30,232 nt of DNA from Jaapia argillacea MUCL 33604. Its lineage: Eukaryota > Basidiomycota > Agaricomycetes > Jaapiales > Jaapiaceae. A program made the translations under genes and the position numbers. The stretch covers positions 746,250-776,481 of the forward strand of contig KL197726.1 of the NCBI GenBank assembly GCA_000697665.1. Reading direction: 5' to 3'. The notes under the pieces were generated by a model, which saw only the letters and a program-made list of their open reading frames with translations, was not told the origin of the DNA and searched no databases. This document shows positions 10,755 to 20,439 of this stretch, piece by piece; positions within the stretch are counted from its first letter, which is position 1; every line of letters starts with the position of its first letter.

Positions 10755-11441
10755 ATGCCCTTCACAGACCACGCAAGCCTGGACAAAATGATCATCGACT
10801 ACGAGACACTCAAGGTTAAGGCTGGGGATCTTAGGGACCAGGTTGATGAGGCAGTGACTTCATTTGAATTTGAATGGTGGTATGCTGCAGCTCAAATCGT
10901 CATGGTGAGTGACTGCCGTCTGGATGAAAATCACGCTGATTCCTAGTGGGTCTGGTCAGGCCCAGAAGGCAATTTATGAAGTCAACTTACAAGCCATGAT
11001 TGGATCTTCCATTTCACACTGTGACTGGGACTGGAATGGCTTCCAGGTGCTCATGGAAAATGTCAAAAAGCAGATAGAAAACTTTAGAGTGTGGGATGCT
11101 GGCCTCATTGATAGGCCCAAGAGTGATGAGGAGCGTCAGGCCATCATAGGGCTGTACGGTCCGTTCGACAAGAAGGGATTGAGACTCCTTTCCTGTGCAG
11201 ACAATATCAAAACCGAGGAGCAGTTTGACAAGTGGGCCGAGGACATCACAGATCTTCATGTGAGTCCCTGTTGTCCATTTGATCTTCAATGGTTTATGAG
11301 GAGGAAGAGAATAACATCCAAAACAGTGGCCAGCTTCTTTTCAGCACATGCAATTGGGAGTTACTCCAGGACCTTGAGGCATCCCTGAGTGAGAAATGGA
11401 AGTGGCCTAAGTTGTACAAGACTTTCAGCTGGGGAGAGTAG
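10755..11441 (+). CDS. Small multi-exon gene, copy 3, longest family member (unknown function)
   Basis: Proposed exons are 10755-10904, 10960-11259 and 11301-11441, all joined in phase 0, giving about 196 residues. Exon 1 (50 codons) and the first intron (55 bp, GTGAGT...GTCAG) correspond to copies 1 and 2. Exon 2 starts AQKAIYEV, contains MIGSSISH and a Trp-rich WDWN motif, and continues about 50 residues beyond the other copies. Exon 3 (ending KTFSWGE) is supported by a clean frame after a GTGAGT donor at 11260. Its acceptor is ambiguous (11300, 11303 or 11309), giving a very short intron of 41-50 bp. No in-frame stop interrupts the model. It is a cytosolic-looking soluble protein with no signal peptide or membrane segment. 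The family is not recognised. Confidence 0.6.
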
Positions 11442-12319
11442 AATTGATTGGACACACATGTAGTTACATTACAGTCTTTTCCAGTCCTTCATGATTGATC
11501 AGAGATTCTGATTACCTGAATTCACAAATTAATGAAGCCATTCACAATTGGAGACGATCTAAATCTATGCATTGGGCTAGGTCGATAATAGATACATCTT
11601 AGGATGAATGACCTTGTTGAAAGGGTTGATATAAATATCTGGGATTGTGGCCCCCACCTCCCAGCATATAAAATGGGACATCCTACTTCACTAAGACATC
11701 TGACCATCAACCAAACCAGTGATTTCTGCCTTTCAATGAGTATTTTGGTGGAAAATGAAAGTCATGGGAATGCTAATGTAAGTATCTAGGATTGTAGCCC
11801 CTATCTAGGAGATCCTAGAATGGGCACCCTGACCTCATTTGGCACACTGTACCTCTAGCAAAACACAAAACAATTTAAAAACCAGACACTTTTGCATTTT
11901 GTTTGGCTTGTAGCAGGTCAAGTAATGATACTATTAGCAAGGTGGCAATATATTTGGGTTCTCCTACCTTCTGGCTATCCATTGACACCCATATTCCATA
12001 AACTTCCAAATTTAGTAATTTTTATGTCTGTACTCTATACAGGGGCAACAAGCAAATTCTAGAATAATAGACTATCTTGAATGTATGTCTACCATATATG
12101 GTAAGTAACAAGATCTCCATAGCAACCAAATAAGGTGCCACTATTCCAGATTCTCTAAGATGCCTGGGCTATTTAGATATACAAAGTTATATGTTACAAA
12201 AAAGGGTGCTTACATAAGCAACTACCATAGTAACCACCACTCTAGTCAGAATAATATTTTCCTGCCCTCATTGGTTTTCTCTTTAATAAGGCCATATGAT
12301 GTATTAAATGGTACTAAAT
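11442..12319. other. AT-rich non-coding stretch
   Basis: No gene is supported. Two diverged copies of a segment (around 11635 and 11780; ATCTGGGATTGTGGCCCC versus ATCTAGGATTGTAGCCCC) lie about 150 bp apart, suggesting repeat-derived DNA. Confidence 0.4.
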
Positions 12320-12740
12320 GCCCTACCCCACCCCAGTAGAATTTATTCTGATTTTTCTTGATTTTTCCTCAATTTTCCTGGGCCTGTATTGATGGTTTTA
12401 CCATTTAGGATGGTCATGTGATCTGACAGCCACCCCAACTACCCTCCTTACCCTAGCTGAATTTATTCCGATTTTTCTCGATTTTTCCTCAATTTTCCTG
12501 GGCCTGTATTGATAGTTTTACCATTTAGGATGGTCATGTGATCTGACAACTACCCCCAACTACCCTCCCTACCCTAGTAGAATTTATTCTGATTTTTCCT
12601 GAATTTCCCCACATTTTTCTAGGTCCAATTAATGGCTTTACCATTTTGGGAAGGTCATGTGACCTGCCAAACAGCACCAAATTATCTGCCTATACTAGTG
12701 CAATTTATTCTGATTTTTCCCGATTTTTAGTGATTTATTC
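12320..12740 (+). repeat. Tandem repeat, about 120-bp unit, four diverged copies
   Basis: Units recur at about 12341, 12461, 12582 and 12713, each beginning with ATTTATTCYGATTTTTC. The first two add a closely matching CTCAATTTTCCTGGGCC segment. Each of the first three includes ACCATTT..GGTCATGTGA, containing an E-box-like CATGTG. The copies become less alike to the right. There is no coding potential. Confidence 0.8.
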
Positions 12741-12895
12741 CACTCTTTTATTCCGCTTTTTTAGCTATTTACCATTTTAGGTAGCTAGCTATATATGGAC
12801 ATCCCCTGAGTCAGGTCCACATGGTCCACATGGTCCCAGTAGATCCCAGCAGGTCCTAGCTGGCCAAGTTATGCTGCTGCCTGTGGACCTGGGAC

Positions 12896-13333
12896 TTATT
12901 GTAATAGATTTGCTGGGGTTTGTTGCAATACACTCCTAGCCATTTGCTGGCATAATTGCAATTCCACTACAGCATCTGGTGCATTGTCCACCGTAATGCT
13001 GGGATCGTCAGGCAACTCCAATTCAGAAACATTGGTATCTTGGATGAGGTAGCGCTGGGCAGATGCTTCGAAGGTGTCAATTCTGGCGTCCAGTCACCTC
13101 CGACGTTCCTTGACTTGGTTCAATTGCTCGGCTGTGGGCCTGCATCCCATTTTCTGCACTGCTGCAGCCAACTCCACTCTGCAATGTTCAGCAAACATGA
13201 AAGGCTTACCCAGCTAGACAGCTCACTAGGCCTCCTGGATTGAAATGCCTGATGCTAACCAACTTGCCGACCCCCGGATTGGGCCGGATCTGCCTTCTTT
13301 CGTGATGAGGTCCCATTGGATATCGGCTTTTGT
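12896..13333 (-). pseudogene. KDZ-type transposase relic (C-terminal part)
   Basis: Two minus-strand exons are 13333-13210 and 13178-12896, separated by a short intron (GTAAGC...TGCAG). Exon 1 contains IQWDLIT and SWLASGISIQEA. Exon 2 contains MGCRPTAEQLNQVKERRR followed by LDARIDTFEASAQRYL. The W.A.GI..QE.Q pattern followed by a charged RR.L..RI..F...Q.YL helix resembles the C-terminal part of fungal Kyakuja-Dileera-Zisupton transposases. Three stops at the end of exon 1 and one TGA in exon 2 are each explained by C-to-T changes (CAG to TAG, CGA to TGA). The N-terminal catalytic part is absent because a TIR-element end starts at 13334. The family call is by motif memory only. Confidence 0.5.
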
Positions 13334-13600
13334 CACACTGTTCTGCTATTTAACCCCTTTACTAACCCACCAACTGATGCTACCAAAGGCCAATGTTTAC
13401 GAGTGAACCAACACTGGCCGACAGAGGTTGATAATGTACAGGCTGGCATGCATTACTAGCAGGTCGGCCGCCCTTGTATCTGTTGGTTGGTAGTGTGTCA
13501 GCCATCGTGAGATAAGTTTGCCAATAGCCTATCAGCTGTCCTGTGCCTTCAACAAGGTGGCCTGTTGGGTAGGCTTGAGATACTGTAGCAACCGCCATCT
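13334..13600 (+). mobile_element. Left end of TIR DNA element (CACACTG family), subtype I
   Basis: CACACTGTTCTGCTATTTAACC closely resembles the terminus at 2236. Degenerate subterminal motifs follow (TTACTAACCCACCAACTG, TTGATAATGTACAGGCTGG, CATTACTAGCAGGTCGGC). It abuts and truncates the KDZ relic. The extent to the right is uncertain; the matching right end may be one of those at 21482 or 24560. Confidence 0.5.
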
Positions 13601-14489
13601 ACAAAGTACATTATCTGAATATAGTTCTCTTTGTAGCTATCACAACATCATCAGGGTGATGGCTAGGTTGGTTGATACTGTTATATAGTCTCTGGTATTG
13701 ACAACCAGTATTTCTCAAAGGTCAGATTGCTTAGTAGATCAAGTAGGACGGGTGATGCTGAGGCAATTCTGATAATGAAGGATGAGGAGGTCATTCGGCT
13801 TTTTTGTTCAGCGATCAGGAGTATTCATCACTGGTGACTGGGTCAGTAGTTGGGTCAGGGAGCATGTAGATATGCTGATTTGGACATGTTGTCATTGCTC
13901 ATTGGTAGAAGCATGGGATTGGAGTTATTCACGGAAGTGGATGTCATGACTCGGAGCTGTATCTGCTGTTGTTTGGTATGGGAAGGCTGGGTATTGGGGT
14001 CGGGATATGACACCGATACAGCGACCTCGAGGTGCTTTTGTTGCCCATTAGAATGGGGGGGATGGTCTTTGGACGATTGTTGAAGTGTATAGATAGCTTG
14101 GAACCATTCCCTGACAAAGAACCTTTGGTACGCTAGAAAGATCGAAGTCCCAACAGCTGCTACATATCCAATGGTCTGCTTTTTAGACTAGTGATAGTTA
14201 TTGTGGTTAACTATAGGGATTGGAAACATGCAATTTGACAGGATTGGAGATTGCCAATAAATGGATCGCTGAGCATTAGTATTCCCATCAGCGAATCAAT
14301 CAAATCCTAGCAGAATATCGGCGCTCGTTGAGGATACAGCTTCCTTCTTCACTTGGAACTGACTTAGTGCAATCATAATGATTTGGGTGATCATCTCATG
14401 GTAGCCTGTAAATGATGAGAACAGAGGATGGGATTACAATTGCCAGGGGAAAAAACAGTGTAATACATTGGACTTGATCTCATAGATAT
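13601..14489. other. No confirmed gene
   Basis: On the minus strand, about 14085-13860 reads without stops and is rich in Gln, Ser, Asn and Pro, which may be the remains of a low-complexity protein segment. Nothing else is supported. Confidence 0.3.
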
Positions 14490-15652
14490 CTATTCTCTCA
14501 AGGGGTCTACGGCCCCCTGATACCTTTGGAGACCCTCAAACAACTTCACCACCAGCTCCCAAGCCTCAAAATACCTCACCGTCATCACCTCCTGTTGGAC
14601 ATGGTGATGAAAAAGGACCCTCCAGAGTGAATGCATCTGCACGCCATCTGTGAGGCAAGGCTGAAATACAGTTTGGTTGAGACCCTGAATTTGGCCAAGG
14701 AGCCTGGAGGGAGGTTCTTGGGTGACAAGGCGAGCTCCAGGTGCGAGCCAGGTGATTATCCCAGGAAGGAAATCCTTGATCTCCCTCAGGATACAATCCA
14801 TGTGCAAGTGGTCAGAATCCTGGGACATCAAAGTAATTGAGGATCTGAGTGTCGGTAGTAGTGGAGAAAGCTTACGGTCGATATCCATCAGGGGTTATCC
14901 GCACACCATTGCTGGGACATGAGGTCATACTCCCAAGGGAAAGCGGTTTGCAGGTCAGAGGCAACTTGGGGTCAGAAGGTGTCTGGAACACCCCCAACAC
15001 AAACCCATTCAATTGAAGACCTCTGGGTAGAACATGAGCTGAGTCACAATGAATGTGGAATATACACACAGTCAATCCAACTCTGGCCAAAAACTCATCA
15101 ACACCCTGACCAACGTGCGGAGATGCAAACCATTGGGGGAGCTTCAAGAATGGGTTGCTGAAGGTCTTAGCGAATTCAGGGCATTGCACCAGCGCCTCAA
15201 CTACCGGCATCCAGTTGGCTGGGATTTGGGAGGCGTCATGGATGAAGTCCGCGTCAAAAAAAAATTGGTAGGCAAACGATAACGCTGAACAGGGTTGAAA
15301 CTTGGCAAGAGAGGACTTTGAGGCATCTCGCCAAACCATATTGCCTAGAGTCTAACAATGGGTTAGCTCTATCACCATGGATGAAGTTCAGGTAACTCAC
15401 CAACTCAGCCCACATGCCTAAGACCTATTCCAATCAAGTTGGGAGCACCGAGCAGCCATCTGGATGCTGTCTCACATACAATTGGGAGGCTTCTAGGAGC
15501 CTTTGACCCAGCGCTATGTAGTAACTCTCAATATACTCATTTGCATTGCTCTGGCTGAGACATTTGGGTTCAGGGTCTGGGAGCAATGAAGCTAGGCACT
15601 AGAGACAGGACAAGAGTGCGGTGACATGTGTGTTGGCAGCTGAGTGATCCAT
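14490..15652 (-). pseudogene. Decayed minus-strand multi-exon gene, unknown function
   Basis: The reading starts at ATG 15650-15652. Exon 1 (15652-15401, 84 codons) contains one TAG near the start and TGA and TAG near its end. An intron (GTGAGT...TCTAG, 15400-15345) is followed by exon 2 (15344-14876), whose frame shifts at a run of nine A/T (15256-15264). A second intron is likely at 14875-14820 (GTAAGC...CCCAG), and a final exon runs to 14490. Recognisable stretches include NEYIESYYIALGQRLLEA and ANWMPVVEALVQCPEFAKTF. I know no family with this pattern. Stops of the TAG/TGA kind again fit C-to-T change. It lies between TIR-element ends and may have been element cargo. Confidence 0.45.
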
Positions 15653-15950
15653 TGAACAGTAAAGGATTGAGTGTTAATGAGAGGAAAAATATATGTCATC
15701 TGTATCAGTCTGAGTCACGTGATTTCAAACAATGAAATTGTTGGTCGGAGAATGAATCCCATGTCTGGGACAATGTTAGTGAGATTTTTAGGGGAACAGT
15801 TATCTAGCAAATGAATTGTGATTCGCACTGAAACTGTTATCTACTAGACAGCGGTAACTAGACAAAAACCGCCGAGCAACGGTCCATCGGTTGGAGGCAA
15901 GCTTGGCTGGAAAACACGGTCAATGCGAAATTGACAAGACAAACAATGTA
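15653..15950. other. Spacer between two minus-strand relics
   Basis: About 300 bp with no supported gene. It would hold the 3' end of the upstream relic gene and the promoter of the downstream one, both read on the minus strand. Confidence 0.3.
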
Positions 15951-16827
15951 TCAAAGCAGAAAATCTGGAAACTTATCCATCACTTCTCTGTGCTTAATCA
16001 GTTCTGTGAGAAGGGTGACCATGGTCCGAGCAGTCTCCATAAACCGAGTGTAGGTGAAGTCTACACCCCGTTCTGTGATGTTGAGGGTCTTCCTCAGACC
16101 ATGGAGATGGGGACCATCTGTGAATTGGGGACGGCGGTAGATAGGATTCAATGCTCTCCTGCAAGCAAGAACCTCGGAGAATGGGGTATTGACAGGCAAT
16201 ATATACGCCTGGTATTTGGCAGGTAAAGTGTCAAACACCTGCTCGAACAAGGCATCAAAACCACGATCGGCACTTGTCTACAATATGAGTGAGGTGGTGA
16301 AGACTGACAGTGTATCCAGCTGCGACAGCCCAATCGTAGACAATATTCCTGACTGTCTGTGCAAGTTGTTAGCGTCCGTCCTGCGACTTGATTGGAGACG
16401 CACCAGTTCCCTCCTCATGCCAGTGACCCACATTTCTCTCACTGACTCATCCAAACAACCCTAGGGAAACTCTTCACCATAACGCAACACGGCGGCATTC
16501 AACCTATAAGTGAGGGCATCATAGAACGGGGGAAGATATTCATGGGCCTCTATGTCGACCAGTTGATGCCAATCTTGCTCAGGTAGCAAGTTCGCAATGA
16601 GCTCCCTAAAATTGGACTGAGAGCTGCGAGATCAATCAATAATGGCAGAGAACATTGGATGACAGGCAGATGCGGTGGGGTGGAAACAGGAAAGAGGCAA
16701 GTTGACTCGCAGAAAATGAGCCTAAATCAAACACGGTACATGGGCCAGAGTCGGCTGAAGGCATTGCCATTCTGAGGAGAGCATGCTGAAAGATGTTAGA
16801 GTCACTCATCCAACGATCATGGGTCAC
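15951..16827 (-). pseudogene. Decayed minus-strand multi-exon gene, unknown function
   Basis: The reading likely starts at ATG 16825-16827 (MTHDRWMSDSN). After a probable intron it continues with RELIANLLPEQDWHQLVDIE and YEALTYRLN-like text. A second intron is supported by a GTGCGT donor and a GCTAAC branch-point-like sequence before TTGCACAG near 16366. The last exon contains TVRNIVYDWAVAAGYTVSL, then a one-base slip at a TTTT run, then FEQVFDTLPAKYQAYILPV and a C-terminus ending KFPDFLL at 15951. One TAG (from CAG) lies in the middle exon. The frame is otherwise well kept, so decay is recent. No known domain was recognised. Confidence 0.5.
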
Positions 16828-17326
16828 AGTTTACAAGGATGGAGGTGGTGCACCAATGCTGAGTCAGCTACAGGACAAATACTGTTGCAGTCTTCTGTGC
16901 CACTCCAACAAGGATAATTCTATGATCCAAACATTGATGTTAAAGCTATGGAATGACCAACCAGGAACCTACAGTAACCCAAGTCATATTTGCTAATTAC
17001 CCATCCATGGTATTCAGTTTGGATTAACCGACTCGGCGAGGTATTTGCCTTGGTATGACTACAACAATTAAAGACATTCAAATAAATATGGATCAGTAGA
17101 TGAAATTGTATTCACAATTTGCAGGCCTATACTGATCCGTTTGAATTTACCAAGTTGGTGACCAGTCACCGACTTGGCTGCATCCTTATTTTGGAGGTAA
17201 TATTCTGCGCTGACCAGCATTAAAGGGAGCAGACATAAGTGTTGAAAAGACCTTGACTTGGAGTGAACTATCTTGTATTCATAACAAATAGACCAACTCA
17301 GCGAAGGACAGACTGATTCAGTCAGG
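16828..17326. other. Non-coding stretch
   Basis: No gene, repeat or regulatory site could be supported here. Confidence 0.4.
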
Positions 17327-18762
17327 CACACTGTTCAGCCATCTCTACCCATTAGTAACGTGTAGCTGACATCACAAATTGCCCATTGTTAATGTGCCAG
17401 CAGACTTGGCCAACCACTGTCCGCTGGGCGTTGTTAACAGTGTAGCGGACGTCTGTTAGTAACAGCCCAGCTGACATGGGCTAGATATCCTAGCAGACCT
17501 GCCTACTCACTAGTAATGAGTCAGCAGACATCCGATAGTAATGAGTGAGCTGACACTCGATGATAATGGGCCAGCAGATGCTCAATAGTAACAGGCCAGC
17601 TGACTCTCCCATTAGACCTGCTGAATCCCTTACCAGCAGTGGATGCCTGGGAAACATGGCAAATGAGTTGCAAGTTGCCTGATTGTGCTCAGTGACTTCC
17701 CAGAATATGCCTGACAGTGCCCAGACTATGCCTGAAGCTGCCTAACTGGGAAGAAGTTGCCTGTCAGGCATCTTGGCCCAGTCAGATATCCATGCCCAGA
17801 TGCCAGACTATGTATGACTGCCTAGATGCCTAACTATACCTGGATGCCGGACTGTGCCTGGATGCCAGACTAACTGTGTGTTGCCTGTCAGGCATCTAGG
17901 TCCAGTCAGGCATCTGTGCCTGGTTAGGGATCCATGTGCAGTCCAGCATCTGTACACAATCTGGCGCCAGACTCTGCCTGAATGCTAGACTATGCCCAAA
18001 TGCTGGACTGTTCCCAGATGCCAGACTGCACCCTGATGCCAGACTGTGCCTGAATGCCAGACTAAGTCCAGAGACTGTGCCGGGATGCCCTGATGCCAGA
18101 CTGCCTGATTGCTACACTATGTCCAGATGCCGGACTGTGCCTGAATGCTGGACTGAGTCCAAAGACTGTGCCAGGATGTCCTGATGCCAGACTGTTGTGC
18201 CCTGATGCCAGACTGTGCCTTGATGCTGGACTGTTGTGCCTTGATGCTGGACTGTTGTGCCCTGATGCCAGACTGTTGTGCCCTGATGCCGGACTGTTGT
18301 GCCCTGATGCTGGACTGTGCCCTGATGCTGGACTGTGCCCTGATGCTGGACTGTGCCCTGATGCTGGACTGTGCCCTAATGCTGGACTGTACCTCAAGAT
18401 GCCCAGACTGGCATATTTATTGTGCTTGAAGCTGCCAGACAAGTGCCAGAAAAGACTTATCTAAGAATACTAGACTGGTGTCAGAAATGCCTGAGTAAGG
18501 TGCCAGAAGATGCTGGACTTACATGTCTGACACATGCCTAAAAATGCCAGACTTGCCTGAGAATACTAGGCTGATACTGGAAATGCTTGGTTATGGTGGT
18601 GAAAGATGCCGGACTTGCCTGAGGACATTAAAATTGTGCTGGAAATGCCTGAGTAGAGTGCCAAACAAGTGCTGGAAAGATATTAGAATAGTGCCAGAAA
18701 TGCCTGGGCACAGTGCCAGAAGATGCTGGACTTGCCTGAGAATGCTAGCCCAATGCTGGAAA
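17327..18762 (+). repeat. Left arm of giant inverted repeat (TIR element C)
   Basis: It opens with CACACTGTTCAGCC. From 17350 to 17620 there are eight subterminal motifs of the form TTAGTAAYG..CCAGCTGACA. A unique-looking segment (17620-17930) then leads into a minisatellite. Everything from about 17345 to 18410 reappears as reverse complement at 20445-21470, so this is one arm of a foldback structure. The inner 320 bp (18440-18762) hold longer repeats with ATGCTGGACTTGCCTGAGAA-like units that have no counterpart in the right arm. There is no genuine coding sequence. Confidence 0.85.
17930..18420 (+). repeat. 18-bp minisatellite (left arm)
   Basis: The consensus unit is GATGCYRGACTGTGCCCT, with 21-bp variants carrying an extra TTG (GACTGTTGTGCCC). 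At least fifteen units are visible, most regular between 18185 and 18390. Because 18 is divisible by three, all frames stay open and give spurious ORFs. Confidence 0.9.
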
Positions 18763-20439
18763 TGTTAAGATCGTTACTTCAACGAAGTATTTGATGAAGA
18801 CTTTGCTTCTCTGATGGTATCTAGGCTACAGCTCCTGAAGTAGAATGACAAGAGGATGGGAGACTATCAGCGGTTTCCAGACAGATGATCAGACTAGGAT
18901 CAAGCTGGGACAATGCAAATACAGATAATGATCTATATTGACAAATTGAACGGGATAGGGAATACTAGCAAATACAGGGAATTATTCATACTAAGGTGAA
19001 GCACAGTCCATAGTCCACAGTTCATAGTCCATAAGAATGAGTTGAAGTGAGTCAGAAGGTTAGGAATCTGTAGTTAGGGGTCAGGCATCTGTAGTCCACA
19101 GCTGATGGTCTGGATCTGTGAATCAGAGACATAAGGCTTGTAGCCCATGATCTGGGTCATACTCCAAGGTGGACTGTTGATGTAGCGAGGAGTCAGAGTG
19201 ACGGGGGTTGGGTGTGAGCAGATGATGATGCATTAGAGGTTGGATGTGCAGGAGTGAAGATGTATTGGAGAGATGTTGAAGGGGTACATACCCTAACCTG
19301 ACTTTGATCCATTTTAGGCAAAGGGAGTTTAACCTTAAGCTGAGGATCTAGGAGTGTTGGAGATGATCCTTGCTCCTGTTGATATAGCCTGTCTGGACTT
19401 GGTATAGTACACAAGTCCAGATTCAAGAATTCAGCAAAAAGATCCTGATCATTGAGTGGCTGTGGGGGTGCAGGGTCATGGATCGAACTGTAGAATGTTG
19501 GATGAAGATGCGGTTGTGGGTGGTGGAGTTCTACAGTGGGTGGCATTGGATCCCTGAGTCATTGTAATCCTATGAGGGTTTCTGCTATTTCGAGTTCAAG
19601 TGCCATGTGAGATGGGGGTGCTTCGTCAGATATCATGGTGAGTGATTTAAAGTGGGAAAGTGATGATAGTGTCCTGTGGTTGTTGTACTTGGTTCGGGCG
19701 AACCTGAGTAGAGGTGGCTAGACAAAAGCTGTAGGGTAGATAGAAGGTAGATCTTGTTCAAGTGTTAAGATCGTTACATCAACGAAGTATACGATGTAAG
19801 ACTTTGATACTTCTCTGATGATACCTAGGCTACGGCCCCAGAAGTAGAATGACGAGAGGATGAGAGACTATTAGAGGTTTCCAGACAGACGATCAGACAG
19901 AGATCAAGTTTGGACAATGTGAATAAAGATAACAATCTATATTGACAAAGTGAACAAGATGGGGAATACTAGCGAATACAGGGAAGTATATATACTAGGA
20001 TGAAGCACAGTCCGTAGTCTGTAGTAGCGATGAGTAAGACAATAGTAAGACAGTAGTATGCATGAGTCGAAGTGAGTCAGAAGGAATAGGAGTCCATAGT
20101 TAGGGGTCCGTAGTCCGTAGTCCACAGTCAATGGTCTGATCTATGAGTCAGAGACATAGGGGTCCGTGGTCCATGGCCCAGGTCATACTGGAAGGTGGAG
20201 TGACGAGGTGATGAGGAGTCAGAGTGACGAGTATGAAAGATAATGCACTAGAAGTCAAATGTGCAGGAACAAGGATGTATCAGAGGGATGTTGAAGGGAT
20301 GTGTACCCATCCCTTGTGTTCAGGGGGAATACAATCATGACGCTTGATGATCCCACATAAGGAAGGATCAGATATCCACGAGGAGTGTCGAGATAACAAG
20401 AAAAATGAAAATAGGCGTAGCACGGTGTGATTCTTAACA
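18763..20439 (-). mobile_element. Internally deleted LTR element, family A, minus orientation
   Basis: Read on the minus strand: a 5' LTR (20439-19763, 677 bp), then leader and the first part of gag (about 19762-19296, start near 19636), fused directly to a 3' LTR copy (about 19295-18763). Near 19296 the gag sequence (DQSQVRV) passes straight into U3 sequence. The deletion therefore removed the rest of gag, all of pol and about the first 140 bp of the 3' LTR. It sits in the centre of the giant inverted repeat. Flanks GGAAA (left) and ATCGG (right) do not form a target duplication. Confidence 0.82.
19296..19636 (-). pseudogene. Gag fragment of deleted LTR element
   Basis: Minus-strand gag frame homologous to 3222-3560: shared text includes HTALELEIA/HMALELEIA, FYSSIHDP, NLDLCT.PSPDRLYQQEQ and DQSQVRV. 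It has one TGA after GLQ. It lacks the zinc knuckle, which is deleted with pol, and reads on into LTR-derived codons to about 19193. Confidence 0.75.

Noticed and set aside
12956-13243. Plus-strand ORF of 95 codons
   Set aside because: It overlaps the minus-strand KDZ-like exons, which have better motif support and consistent splice sites.
14566-15282. Several overlapping plus-strand ORFs
   Set aside because: They are antisense to the spliced minus-strand relic at 14490-15652. Their composition is not protein-like.
17930-18420. Regular short repeats resembling a CRISPR array
   Set aside because: Units are contiguous, 18-21 bp, without unique spacers, and the genome is eukaryotic.
18062-18464. 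Long open frames on both strands with repeated ALMLDC/SPASGH text
   Set aside because: The 18-bp minisatellite unit is divisible by three and lacks stops in several frames, so these are by-products of the repeat. The same holds for 20280-20893 and 23822-24235.
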